Of a stretch of DNA of 64,000 nt, positions 33,505-44,757 are shown in pieces. Under the pieces are notes generated by a model. That model searched no databases. It worked only from the letters and a program-made list of their open reading frames with translations, and was not told the origin of the DNA. Both the position numbers and the translations under genes were made by a program. Position 1 is the first letter of the stretch; the number at the start of each line of letters is the position of its first letter. Source of the DNA: Artocarpus heterophyllus. Its lineage: Eukaryota; Streptophyta; Magnoliopsida; Rosales; Moraceae. Location of the stretch: positions 30,657,346 through 30,721,345 of the forward strand of contig CM046350.1 of NCBI GenBank assembly GCA_025403435.1, written 5' to 3'.

Positions 33505-35303
33505 TAGTTTTAGACAAATTTACAAGTTTATGATCATGTTATATGTATAAATTATGTGATCTTGATGTCTCCTATGCTTGAATTTAAGTTTTTAGAGAGT
33601 TGGCACTCTAGGGTTTCTATATATTTACATATTTTCATGGATTATATGGTGAATATTTATTAATTAATTATGGTTGATTAAATTATTATTTAATTATTTA
33701 TTAATTAATTAATTTATGCTGGTTATGGTTTATTAGAGGTTAGAATGTGTATCTAGGTTTTTCATGTAATTAGATGGCAAACTATCATCTCTATCTACGA
33801 ATTATTATTTAATTTTGAATTTGTAAGAATTTTGTAATTAAATAATCATTCAAAGAAAACGGATCTAGTAGATGGATGATAGCGTTCCTAGGTATTTCTT
33901 GAGTCTCTAATTTTATTTTCTTGAATTGTTGAAAATAAAATTGAAAAACTACATAAAAGATGTATTTTTTGGATGTTGTGATTTCTGCTCGTTCGGCAGG
34001 CCGATGGCCACAGACTGGCAGGCCGATGTTGTGATTTCTTGAGTCTCTAATTTTATGTTCTTGAATTGTTGAAAATACAATTAAAAAACTACATAAAAGA
34101 TGTATTTTCTAGATGTTGTGATTTCTGCTTGTTCGGCAGGCCGATGGTCACAGACCGGCAAGCCAAACCTCTGGGATCGGCAGGCTATCCGTGGGGAAAA
34201 AATCTAATGGCTCTAGCACTAGGCCAAATTTTCCAGTTCGGCAAGCCAAACTTTCTAGTTTGGCAGGCCAATTTGTCATGACCAGTAGGCCGATCTAAAA
34301 AGAACGGCAAGCCAAAGGGTTATAACTAGGAGGTCGATCACACAGATCGACATACCGGTAGAGAGCTATAAATTTTTCAAAAAAGGTACGTTTTTCAATG
34401 CAATTTTGATTTTATTTTTGGGACAATTCAGAGAAACATTAAATTTTGATATGACCGAAATATGAAGTTTTTGATCTATGCGGGATTAAAGACTTGAAGA
34501 GGGAAGTTACATGAAAAAGGATACAATTTGAAGATTCAAGAATAAAGAATCAATAATATGTCTTCATTTATCTCTTGTAATCTTTATTTTCTTTTCTTTG
34601 GGGTGGAACCATAATAATACGGTTATTTATTATTATTTTGCTTGTGGCTTTGTAAGATTGCTTTGCTTGTTTGCATTATAATATGATTTGCTATATATAT
34701 TGATATCATGTCATATAGAATATGGAGTGCCGCTCATTAAAAATTGTTCATGCATGTTTTAAAATAAAACCTTGATTTCAAAAGATTGAGTGTGAGAATG
34801 TTTACGAAGAGAGGACCTACGGCCTCCATCGTTGGTCCATAGGTAGCACATGGTGGTTCTGACTGCTAGGAAGGGACTTCATCATATACCGAGTTGGATC
34901 TCCGAGAGAATAAGGTATTTTAGCATGATTTATGGTTGTACACCCTAGATGGTGATTATAAATCAGGGAAAAAATTGAAATGCTAGTAATACATTAATAT
35001 TAATTTTATTAACCTCCCATAGAAGCTCTGTTAATAAAATTAATGGCTAAAGAAACGATTATTAATATATGCCGAATGGCATATATTAATCAAAAAGGGA
35101 TCCATATTCCTGATTGAATTTGGCGAGACTCTCCTAGGAGCTTGTTGAATTCTGAGTTGGGAATTATCATTAAAAGGTTCTAATATTTTCAAGGTTTTGA
35201 CACATAAACACATTTGTATATTTTACATGATTATGTTGTCTTACTAAACTATTATGATATGTTTGCTTATCTTTGCTATATGATTCTTTATTGTAGCTTT
35301 AAA
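33505..35303 (+). other. Copia A untranslated leader with duplications
   Basis: About 1.8 kb between PBS and gag, without coding sequence. It contains an exact-period 140 bp tandem duplication (33901-34040 and 34041-34180, both starting GAGTCTCTAA) and a second motif cluster (33992-34320). Copia B has the same leader in reverse at 47237-48884, so the long leader is a family trait. Confidence 0.75.
33992..34320 (+). repeat. TCGGCAGGCCGA-type motif cluster, copia A leader
   Basis: About ten variants, including GTTCGGCAGGCCGATGG at 33991-34007 and again at 34131-34147 (duplicated with the 140 bp unit), GATCGGCAGGC near 34175, GTTCGGCAAGCCAAAC near 34237, TTTGGCAGGCCAA near 34259, and GGCAAGCCAAAG near 34304. 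The cluster sits outside the LTR, in the transcribed leader. Confidence 0.8.
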
Positions 35304-36180
35304 ATGTCTAAAAATGCTTTATTATTGATACTTGGCAAAAACCAACTAACTGCAGAGAATTAGAATGATTGGAAATGGAACCTAAACATCGTCCTTTCCT
35401 TTGAGAAACTCAAATTTGTGCTGACAACTCCGTGTCCTCTCGAGCCTACGAGAGATTCCACTAATGAGCAAATCCATGAGTATGATCGCTGGAAAGATGC
35501 CAATGATTAGGCCCACTGCTATGTTATGGCTAGCATGAATAATGTGTTGCAAGCTCAATATGAGGATTATGAGACTGCTAGGAAAATTTTGGATAATTTG
35601 GAAGACATGTTTGGAGGCCAGGCCTTAACAAAATGGCAAAGGGTGCTACAGAAACTCTTGAACTGCAAATAGAGACTAGGGACATCTATGAAAGAGCATA
35701 TGATGTTGGTCATAGGTTACCTCGCTAAGGCTTAAACCAATGGAGTTGACACCGTTGTTGAAACTCAGACAACTATGGTCTTTGAGACTCTGTCTAAGGA
35801 ATTCATTCCATTTAGAGCCACATTTAATTTGAGCAATAGACGGAATATGACCTTGATGGAGTTGATGACATAGTTGTAGGAGTTTGAACTGTTGATCAGG
35901 GAGTCTCCTGCTAGTGGCAAGGCAACTTAGCAGCTGCCTTTGGTTCCAATCCTAATCCAAGGAATGGAAAGAAGCAACGGATCAAGAATGAGAAATCTAC
36001 TATTCCTATAAACGACAAGAACAAGAAGAAGAAGAAAAAGAACTCGAAGAAGCTAAAGTGCTTCTTTTGCGAGAAGGTCGGGCACATAAAGAAATATTGT
36101 AAGGACTTCTATCCCGAGGAGGTAGGCATGATCTTCTGTATTTAAAAACTTGTTTGCTTGAGGAATCTAGTGACATCTAG
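35304..36180 (+). pseudogene. Copia A gag, broken
   Basis: The ATG at 35304 gives MSKNALLLILGKNQLTAEN, then a stop. It continues in frame with LNIVLSFEKLKFVLTTPCP, DRWKDAND, AHCYVMASMNNVLQAQYEDY and NLEDMFGGQALTKWQ. The zinc knuckle CFFCEKVGHIKKYC lies at about 36060-36100 after a Lys-rich run. There are several stops and a deletion near 35930 relative to B. The product would be the capsid and nucleocapsid. Confidence 0.87.
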
Positions 36181-37165
36181 GTCATAGATTATGGAGCAAG
36201 TAATCATGTTTGTGTTTCTCTGTAGAGGTTCAAAGAAACGAGAAGTCTCCTTTGTGAAGACTTCACACTTCGGATGGGCAATGGATCCTTGGCCTTAGCT
36301 GAAGCAGTGGGAAATGTCCATCTTTATTTTGATAATTATAGGATTTTAATTTTGCGAGATTATTTTTATGTTCCTAAATTTAAAAATAATTTAATTTCTA
36401 TAGCTTGTTTATTTAAAGACTCCTATTTGGTTTCTGTTAATAATAAAGTGGTGATTCATAAAAATAAATCTTTTATCTGTTCTGGATGGATGCAAAATAA
36501 TCTATATTTTATCAAACCTAAGATAGACTTACAACTTAATATTGAGATGAATGAAAGTAACTCTAAAAGACTTAAAACTTCTCACTCTAATAAGACTTAT
36601 CTTTGTCATTTGCGACTTGGTCATATTAACCTGAAAAGAATTCAAAGGTTGGTAAGGGATGGACCTTTAAGTCACTTAAAGGTGGAATCTATACCATTGT
36701 GTGAATCTTGTTTGGAGGATAAAATAACCAAAAGACCATTTGGGTCTAAAGGCAATAGGGCCGAAGGGGTTCTAGAACTTGTACATAGTGATGCTTGCAG
36801 ACCAATGAACATCCAGACACGAGGAGAGTATGAGTACTTTATCACTTTTATTGACGATTACTCAAGGTATAGGTATATATACCCGATGCACCACAAAAGC
36901 AAAACTTATGACAAGTTTAATGAGTTTCAGGCTAAAGTAGAAAAGTAATTAAGTAGACCCATAAAGGCACTTCGATCTAATCGAGGTGGTGAATACCTTT
37001 CTAATGAGTTCTTGGGACACTTATTAGAGAATGAGATTTTATCCCATTTAACTACACCAGGCACTCCGTAGCAGAATGGTGTAGCGGAGAGAAGGAATAG
37101 GACTTCGTTAGACATGGTCAGGTCCATTATGAGTTATTCATCATTGGCTTTGTCTTTTTGGGGAA
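36175..37165 (+). pseudogene. Copia A protease and integrase, broken
   Basis: The protease site reads DYGASNHVCV (36187-36216), replacing the usual Ser/Thr after the catalytic Asp with Tyr. The open frame 36274-36948 holds the pre-integrase zinc domain (HLRLGHINLKRIQRL, CESCLEDK) and the core start (ELVHSDACRPMN, FITFIDDYSRY). After a stop (36946-36948) come RSNRGGEYLSNEF, with the second catalytic Asp changed to Asn, and GVAERRNRT with the Glu kept. Sequence stops at LSFWG (about 37160), where a deletion joins it to RT. Confidence 0.88.
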
Positions 37166-37863
37166 CAAAGGCTATGAAGGATATTGATTCAAAACTCTAG
37201 ACAGAGGCCATGAACACAAAGATGAAGTCTATGGAGACTAATAGGGTATAGGAGCTTGTGGACCTTCCCGAAGGGGTAAAACCTATAGGGTGTAAGTAGA
37301 TCTACAAGAGAAAAATAGGAATGGATGGAAAGGTTTAAAACTTTAAGGCTAGATTGGTAGCTAAGGGATACATGCAAAAGGAAGGAATCGATTATGAGGA
37401 AACCTTTTTGCTTGTAGCCTTGCTTAAATCCATCTGCATTCTCTTATCCATAGCTGTCGCTTTCGACTACAAGATTTGGTAAATAGATGTCAAGACAATC
37501 TTTCTAAATGGCTATCTTGATGAGTCCATCTATATGGAACAACCAGACGGGTTCAAGGCCAAGGGTCAGGAGGGTAAGGTTTGCAAGCTGCTAAAGTCAA
37601 TATATGGAGTTAAGCAGGCTTCCTATTCTTGGAACATAAGATTTGATCAAGTGATCAAGACTTATGGGTTCGCACAAAATGTTGACGAACCATGTGTGTA
37701 CAAACACATTAAGGATGGGAATGTGCTTTTTCTACTGCTCTATGAAGATGACATTCTGCTAATTGGCAATAACATAGGGGTGTTGTCATCAGTCAAATTA
37801 TGGTTGACCAAGCAGTTTGACATGAAGGACTTGGGTGAGGCTACTTTTGTTTTAGGTGTCTAG
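37166..37863 (+). pseudogene. Copia A reverse transcriptase, broken
   Basis: The N-terminal part has in-frame stops ([32 protein letters not shown]). The open frame 37534-37863 holds EQPDGFKAKGQEGKVCKLLK, SIYGVKQASYSWNIRFDQVI and the active-site box LLLYEDDILLIG. The usual YVDD is YEDD; the two aspartates remain. It ends in a TAG at 37861-37863. Confidence 0.88.
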
Positions 37864-38700
37864 ATCTTTTGGGATAGGAAGAACAAAATGATAGTTTTGT
37901 CCCAGGCTGGCTATATAGATAAGATTCTTAGGAGGTTTACAATGCATGATTCTAAGAAAGGTGGGCAACCATCTAGGTCTAGAATTACTCTTTTTAAGAA
38001 AGACTCTCCAAAGTTTGAAGAAGAAAGAGAATACATGAAGAAGGTGTCTTATACTTTAAAAGTAGGCAGTCTTATGTATGCCATGCTCTACACTCAACCA
38101 GATATTTATTACACGGTTATGATTGTAAGTCGATTTCAGGCGGATCTAAGACAAAACAATTGGGTTGCGGTCAAGTATATTTTCAAGTACTTGCGAAGGA
38201 CTCGAGGGTATATGCTTATGTATTTAAGTGAGAAGTTAACTCCTCTAGGATACATTGACTTGGATTTCCATTCTTCTCTAGATTCAAGGAGATCAACTTT
38301 TGGTTTTGTGTTTACTTTGGGCGGCGGTGCCATCAGTTAAAGGAGTGTGAAGCAAGATTGCACTTCGGATTCAACAATGGAGGCTAGATATGTGGCGGTT
38401 AGTGATGCTTCAAAAGAAGCAGTGTGGCTCTGCAAGTTGCTTGGGGATCATGAGATAGTTCTTGGTATGGATAAGACGGTATCATTGTACTATGATAACA
38501 GTATGACGGTAGCTAATACTAAGGAACCAAGATTTCACAACAAGAGTAAGCATATTGATCAGAAGTATCATGTGATAAAAGACTTCGTCATTGTGTGCAA
38601 AATCGCGTCAAAGAAAAATTTAGCTGATCTATTTACGAAGACACTTACTGGGAGAGTCTTTGAAAGGCATGTGGAAGCTATGGGGCTATGAGATTTGTCA
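37864..38700 (+). pseudogene. Copia A RT end and RNase H, broken
   Basis: Frame 37888-38340 encodes the end of RT (MIVLSQAGYIDKILRRF, QPDIYYTVMIVSRFQADLRQ) and the RNase H start (DSRRSTFGFVFTLGGGAIS), then a TAA. Frame 38347-38691 continues with DSTMEARYVAVSDASKEAVW, SLYYDNSMTVANTKEPRFHN and the tail KNLADLFTKTLTGRVFERHV. It ends at a TGA just before the polypurine tract. Confidence 0.88.
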
Positions 38701-38715
38701 TATTTACTCACTTAG

Positions 38716-38728
38716 TGTAGGTGGAGAT
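38716..38728 (+). promoter_or_regulatory. Polypurine tract of copia A
   Basis: GTGTAGGTGGAGAT directly precedes TGTTAGACA of the 3' LTR. Copia B has the equivalent AGTGGGAGAT. Confidence 0.8.
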
Positions 38729-40752
38729 TGTTAGACATATATGCCCTAAGGAGTAAAAATGTAATATGATATTGGAGACATTTTTATCAATAAAGAATTT
38801 ATTTATTATTTATATACCAAATTTTGTCCTTACGTTCATTTTTGTTGAATGTATAATAAGCAAACAAAAATCAGAGACTGTCAATCTAAACCTTTAAGAA
38901 TTGGGCATATGATGGTTAGATTATACGAAAGACACGATTCTTAAAGTGATAGTCTAAATCATATGATCCGCAATCGAGTGAGTAAAGTTGAGCACTTTAT
39001 TCATACAAAAATTGTTGTGTTGTCTATATCCCTAACGAGAGATGGTTTGTTTTGGCCATCGGAAGTGGACTCCGTAAATAGAAACATTGGTACATTGTCA
39101 TAGGTGATGATGTATTGGATCAGGGCATAAAGTGTAATTGATTTAGATTAATAATTCTATCTCGGCAAATCAATTTACTTTAAATAATTATATGTGTTGT
39201 ATCTTAATCCTGAGATGAATAATAAGCCCGTTGTCTTGACCTATGTCTTTTGATGTACCAAAGGGTGACATCCATATTTTATGTTAGTACACATGTCGGT
39301 ACATTGTAGGCATGACTCTTGATAGCGTAGATCTGTTATTCATAGATATGGAATTCATAACTCCTCTTTAGGAGTAGTTGATATCTTCTTATATGCGTTA
39401 TCCTATAATTGGAAAGCTGGAGTGCTCAACTATTTGGATACATAGGTGTAACCGAATGGTATAATGTCTTTGGATGGTAAGTTTTCGGATGGTGAGATAA
39501 TGAAACATAGGATAAAAATAATTGGGAAAGTAAGACAGAATTTATCCTTAAGCTGATTATAGATAATCCTATAGGGATACGATACATTATGATATATCAT
39601 GGAGACCTAGCTATACGAGCTTTGTAATTCTATATAGTTTGAGATTGCAACTCTAAGCTTTTAGTGGAGTAGTGTTAGAGTTGATAGTTATAAAATATAT
39701 ATCTAGGATATTGGGCTTTATAATTATCAAGAGCTTGAACTATATAGATCCATCAGGTCCCCTTTGCTAGCTCATAAAAAATCCTGTAATGATACAACAT
39801 GCTTTTCTAATAATCGGTGACTTTTGTCAAATTATCAGATTGGCTGAAAACTTGATAAGATCAGATAATTCATGTCTATTTATCTGTTGAATTAATTTTG
39901 CAAAAATTAATTCAAGATAAAATTATTGAATTATCGAGATCAGATAATTCATGTCTATTTATTGAATGGATTAATTTTGAATAAATTAATTCACGATAAA
40001 CTTGTTGAATTATCAAAAATATTTATTTTCCTAGAGATTATCTAGATATGACTGTTTTAATCAGATAACTTCTTTATTGGGTTATTTTAATTAAAACTGA
40101 GGCTCGATACTAAGAATCTCGGGTAGGAAATAACAGATTTGCAAGGATTATTTATCGTAAGTTCAGTAGGCCAGCCTTCAGGTTCAACCTGCCGATGGAG
40201 TAAGTTCGGCAGGCCGATCTGCCAGTTCGGCCGGCCGATTTGCCAATTCGGCCAACCGACCGAGAGATAAATAGATCAAGCATTTTCACACAGATTTTAT
40301 CTGATATTGATTCTAGTTCAAATTTTCAAGGCCTTATCTGATAATGACTGACTCTTGTGCCCAACCTCTATAAATAGGGGAGTGAGACTCATTGTCATTT
40401 AGATCAACTGAGAGATTAAGAGTGAGACTCTTAAACTCCTTGTGAACTATTGTTTACACACCACAAACTATAGCTTTGGGTTTTCTTAATTGGTTGGAAG
40501 GAGAGTCGCCTGGTGGAAGAGCTATACAAGTGTACCCATACACACATTGATCATGGATAGAGAATAGTAAAGAAGGCTAGTTGGTTGAGGTCCTTCTATA
40601 ACGTCCTTTCTCTTCATCAATTGTGGAAGCTTTGTGGCAAACAAGGTTAGTAAGATCTAGTTAATTTATGCATATAGCGTGTCAAACTTGTGTTTTGGAA
40701 AATACTCTGGTATAAAAATTTTAAAACTCCATTGGGTACTATTTTTTTTATA
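38729..40752 (+). repeat. 3' LTR of copia A (2024 bp)
   Basis: Starts TGTTAGACATATATGCCC. The end has decayed to TTTTTTATA, located by the TSD GTTTC at 40753-40757. It has an intact TATA box CTATAAATAGGGG (40368-40380), two 79 bp units (starting about 39859 and 39938) and three 21 bp motif units (40205-40267). Confidence 0.9.
40205..40267 (+). repeat. Three-unit 21 bp tandem of the TCGGCAGGCCGA motif
   Basis: Units start at exact 21-base steps: TTCGGCAGGCCGA (40205), TTCGGCCGGCCGA (40226) and TTCGGCCAACCGA (40247), joined by eight-base linkers such as TCTGCCAG and TTTGCCAA. A further half-unit, CAACCTGCCGATGGAG, lies upstream at 40185. The 5' LTR of the same element has only two units. Confidence 0.88.
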
Positions 40753-40757
40753 GTTTC

Positions 40758-41234
40758 ATGGCTTCATGCCATTGTGGGAATTTGACAGCTTGGTGATAAT
40801 ATTGAGGCTCGTATTAGGAAGAGACATTTGGAACAAAATGTTTATAAGTGGGGGATAAATGGTCATAGTTCAGACATTGAGACAAAGGATATGCAACACT
40901 GGATGGACATTGAAATTGATCTTTATGAGGATCCTTGATGAGCAAGCTACAATGAAAGTCTCGCAAATAAGATGGTGGCTTTTGAACTCTAGATGAGCGT
41001 CAAAGGAAAGCCACATCATTATGTGAAATGGAATTAGAATCATCTAAGGAAGACTGTTCACTATCAAGTTGCAATGGGGGATGCTCAAAAGATGGATTAG
41101 GTAGCACAAGATCAAGGAAAGGATCCACCAACATATGTGAAGAGGTAATGGAATGAAAAAGAAATATGTCCTCATGAAAAACGATATCACGGGAGACAAA
41201 AACTTGCTTGTTATGAAGGCCATAGAGTTTGTAA
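40758..41234 (-). pseudogene. C0 segment between copia A and B (integrase end / RT lead-in)
   Basis: The minus strand encodes a copia spacer: HNKQVFVSRDIVFHEDIFLF, LDLVLPNPSFEHPPLQL and a low-complexity acidic stretch, ending near MKP at 40770. It links the C0 integrase at 50934-51915 to the RT at 30138-31626. The open frame 41000-41413 starts inside copia B's LTR and runs on into this C0 segment. Confidence 0.8.
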
Positions 41235-41239
41235 GCCTT

Positions 41240-43271
41240 TGTTGGAAAAAAAGTACACAACGGGAATTTTAAAAATTTTTCATTAGAGTATTTTCTAAAA
41301 CACAAGTTTGACATGCTATATGTATAAATTAACCAGATCTTACTAACCTTTGTATGCCAAAGAACCCTCGCAAAACGTGAAGAGAAGTAACGTTCCAGAA
41401 GAGCCTCAACCAACTAGTCTTCTTTGCTACTCTCTATCCACGACTAGAGTGAGTGTAGGCTCAAATGTACAGCTCTTCCACTAGGTGACTCTCCTTCCAA
41501 CCAAGCGCGAGAACCCAAAGCAAGTGTTCGTGATTTGTGAACAAAAGCTCTCAGGGAGTTTTCATATTCTCACTAGCAGAGTATCACTCTTAATCTCTCA
41601 ATTGATCTAAGTAACTCTTAAGACTTACTCCCTTTATATAGAGGTTGGACTCAAGGTTAGTCCTTATTAGGTTAGGTCTCAAAAACTTGAAACGAAATCA
41701 AGTTTAGATCAATATCTGATAAGATTTGCGTGGAAATACGTAATCTTATCCTTCGTTCATCGACAGGCCAAACAGCCTGATCGGTCAAATAGGCCCCATC
41801 GGCAGGCCTAACACGCGGATCAGTAGGCTGAACTGCCAATCAAAAATCTCTACGAATCTTTTATGTTCCACCTGAAATTCTATAGGATAAAGTCTCAGTT
41901 GTAATTCAAATAACCCAATAGAGAAGTTATCTGATCAAAACAACTTTATCTAGATTATCTCTAGGAAAATAAATCAATTCTCAATAATTCTACAAGTTTA
42001 TCTTGATCTAATTTATCAAAAATTAAATCAACCGATAAGCAGACAAGAATTATCTGATCCCAATAATTCAACAAGTTTATCTTGAATTAATTTTTTCACA
42101 AAATTTATTCAACTGATAAATAGACATGAATTATTTGATTCTTGTAAATTTCAACTAATATGATAAATCTGACATAAGTCACCAATTATTGGAAAAGCAC
42201 ACCGTATCGTTATAGGATGTTGTGAGCTAGCAAAGGAGACCAAATGGACCTATATAGTTCAAGCTCCTGATAATTACAAAACCCAATATCTCAAATATAC
42301 ATTTTATAATTATCAACTCCAATGCTACTCCACTAAAAGCTTAGAGCTGCACTCTCGAACTACATAGAATTACAAAGCCCGCATAGCAAAGTCTCTATGA
42401 CATATCATAATGTATCGTATCCCCATATGATAATCCATAATCGGCTTAAGGACAAGTTCTATCTTACCTTCCTGATTATTTTTATCTTACGTTCCATTAT
42501 CTCACTATCAAAAAACTTACTATCTAAAGACAGTATACCATTCGATTACACCTATGTATCTAAATGGTTGAGCACTCCAGTTTTCCAATTATAGGATAAC
42601 GCATATAAGAGGATATCATTACTCCTAAAGAGGAGCTATGGATTCCATATCTATGAATAACAAGTCTATGATATCAAGACTCATGCCTCCAACGTACTGG
42701 CATGCATACCACTATTAAGATGTGGGTGTCACCCTTTGGTACATCAAAAGACACAAGTCAAGACAATAGGCCCACTATTCATCTCAAGATTAAGATACAA
42801 TACAAATGATTGTCTAAAGTAAATCAATTTGCCGAGACAGAATTGTTAATCCAAATCAATTAACTTTATGTCCCGATCCAACACATCGTCACCTATGACA
42901 ACATGCTAATGTTTCTATTCACGGAGTCCTCCTCCGATGGTCAAGACAAACCATCTCCCAAAAGGGATATAGACAACATAGCAATCTTTGCATGAATAAA
43001 GCGCCTAACTTTATTCCCTCGATTGCAGATCTTATATTTTACACCATCACCTTAAGAATCGTGTCTTTCACATAATCTGTCCATCATATGCCCAATTCTT
43101 AAGGTTTAGACCTACAGTCTTAGACTATTGTTTGCTTTAACCTACATTCAACAAATATGAACATAAAGAGGATAAGATTTGGTATATAAACAATGAATAA
43201 ATTCTTTATTGATAAAAATGTCTCCAAAAACTTATTACATTTTTATTCCTTAGGGCATACATGTCTAACAA
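41240..43271 (-). repeat. 3' LTR of copia B (2032 bp)
   Basis: Plus strand from TGTTGGAAAAAAAGTACAC to CATGTCTAACA. Contains motif variants at 41760-41835 (ATCGACAGGCCAAAC, ATCGGCAGGCCTAAC, ATCAGTAGGCTGAAC) and two copies of the 79 bp-type unit (about 41950-42150). Confidence 0.92.
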
Positions 43272-43281
43272 TCTCCCACTT
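43272..43281 (-). promoter_or_regulatory. Polypurine tract of copia B
   Basis: The minus strand reads AGTGGGAGAT directly before TGTTAGACATG, preceded by AGTGCA, the classic copia arrangement. Confidence 0.85.
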
Positions 43282-43284
43282 GCA

Positions 43285-44193
43285 CTAAGTGAGTAAATAT
43301 GACAAATCTCGCATTCCCATGGCTTCCACATGCCTCTTGAAGACTCTCCTAGTAAGTGTCTTCGTAAATGGATCAGCTAAATTTTCCTCTGACATGATCT
43401 TGCACACTATGACATGCCCACCCTCAATGAAGTCCTTTATCACATGATACTTTCGATCAATATGTTTACTCTTCTTGTGAAATCTTGGTTCCTTAGCATT
43501 AGCTACCGCTGCACTGTTATCACAGTATAGTGATACCGCTTTATCCATACTAGTAACTACCTCAAGATCCCAAAGGAACTTGCAGAGCCACACTACTTCT
43601 TTCGAAGCATCACTAGCTGCCACATACTCGACCTCCATCGTTGAATCCAAAGTGCAATCTTTCTTAGCACTTCTCCAACTGATGGCACCACCGCCTAGAG
43701 TAAACACAAAACTTGAAGTCGATTTCCTAAAATCCAAACAAGATTGAAAATATGAGTTAGTATATCCTAGAGGAGTCAGGTTCATACCCAAATGTACAGG
43801 CATATACCCTCGAGTCCTTCTCAAGTACTTGAAAATATGCTTTACCGCAACCCAATGGTTCGTTCTTGGATCTGCCTGAAGTCGACTTACATTCCCGACC
43901 GCATAACTAATATCTGGTCGTGTGCAAAGCATGGCATACATGAGACCACCCACTGCCGAAGCATAAGGCACCTTCTTCATGTATTCTCTTTCTTCATAAG
44001 ACTTTGGAGAGTCTTTCTTAGAAAGAGTAATTCCAGACCTAGATGGTTGCCCACCTTTCTTGAAATGCTGCATTGCAAATCTCCTGAGAATTTTATCTAT
44101 GTAGCCGGCCTGGGACAAAGCTATCATTTTGTTCTTCCTATCCCAAAAGATCTGGATACCGAGAATAAAATTAGCCTCACCCAAGTCCTTCAT
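43285..44193 (-). pseudogene. Copia B RT C-terminus and RNase H (302 codons open)
   Basis: The longest open frame in the window. It runs MKDLGEANFILGIQIFWDRK, MIALSQAGYIDKILRRF, GGLMYAMLCTRPDISYAV and DSTMEVEYVAASDASKEVVW, then SLYCDNSAAVANAKEPRFHK, HIDRKYHVIKDFIEGGHVIV and LADPFTKTLTRRVFKRHVEA. The catalytic acidic residues of RNase H appear kept. A TGA just upstream (a Trp codon in A) separates it from the RT palm. It ends immediately before the polypurine tract. Confidence 0.9.
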
Positions 44194-44757
44194 GTCAAAC
44201 TGCTTGGTCAGTCATAATTTGACCGATGACAACGCCCCAATGGCATTACCAATTAGCAGAATGTCATCTACATAGAGTAGTAGAAAAACCACCTTCCCAT
44301 CCTTTATGTGTTTGTAAACACATGGATCATCCACATTTTGTGAGAACCCTTAAGTCTTGATCACTTGATCAAATCTTATGTTCCAAGAACGAAAAGCCTA
44401 CTTAAGTCCATAAATTGACTTTAGCAGCCTATAAACCTTCCCCTCTTAAACCATGACCTTGAACCCATCTGGTTGTTCTATATAAATGGACTCATCAAGA
44501 TAGCCATTCAGAAAAGCTATCTTGACATCTATCTGCCAAATCTCGTAGTCGAGAGCGGCAGCTATGGACAAGAGAATCCGGATGGACTTAAGCATGGCTA
44601 CAGGCGAAAAGGTTTTCTTATAATCGATTCCTTCCTTTTGCGTATAACCCTTATCTACCAGTCTAGCCTTAAAGGTTTTGACCTTTCCATCCACTCGTCT
44701 TTTCCTCTTGTAGATCCACTTACACCCTATGGGTTTTACCCCTTTCGGAAGATCCAC
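44194..44757 (-). pseudogene. Copia B reverse transcriptase, N-terminal part
   Basis: Frame 44446-44757 encodes MDLPKGVKPIGCKWIYKRKR, KARLVDKGYTQKEGIDYKKT and IWQIDVKIAFLNGYLDES. After stops near 44450 and 44350, the catalytic box LLYVDDILLIGN is intact (44250-44285), followed by a TGA replacing Trp before LTKQFDM. Unlike A, the YVDD is normal. Confidence 0.88.

Larger units (their letters stand above)
31627..40752 (+). mobile_element. Ty1/copia element A (9126 bp), inserted in C0
   Basis: Has LTRs (31627-33488, 38729-40752), iMet-type PBS, a long leader, gag, protease, integrase, RT, RNase H and polypurine tract, with TSD GTTTC. It belongs to the same family as copia B, which lies reversed 487 bp away. 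Large LTRs of about 2 kb fit Angela/Tork-like copia lineages (inference). Many stops, a deletion between integrase and RT, and changed catalytic residues show it is dead. Confidence 0.93.
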
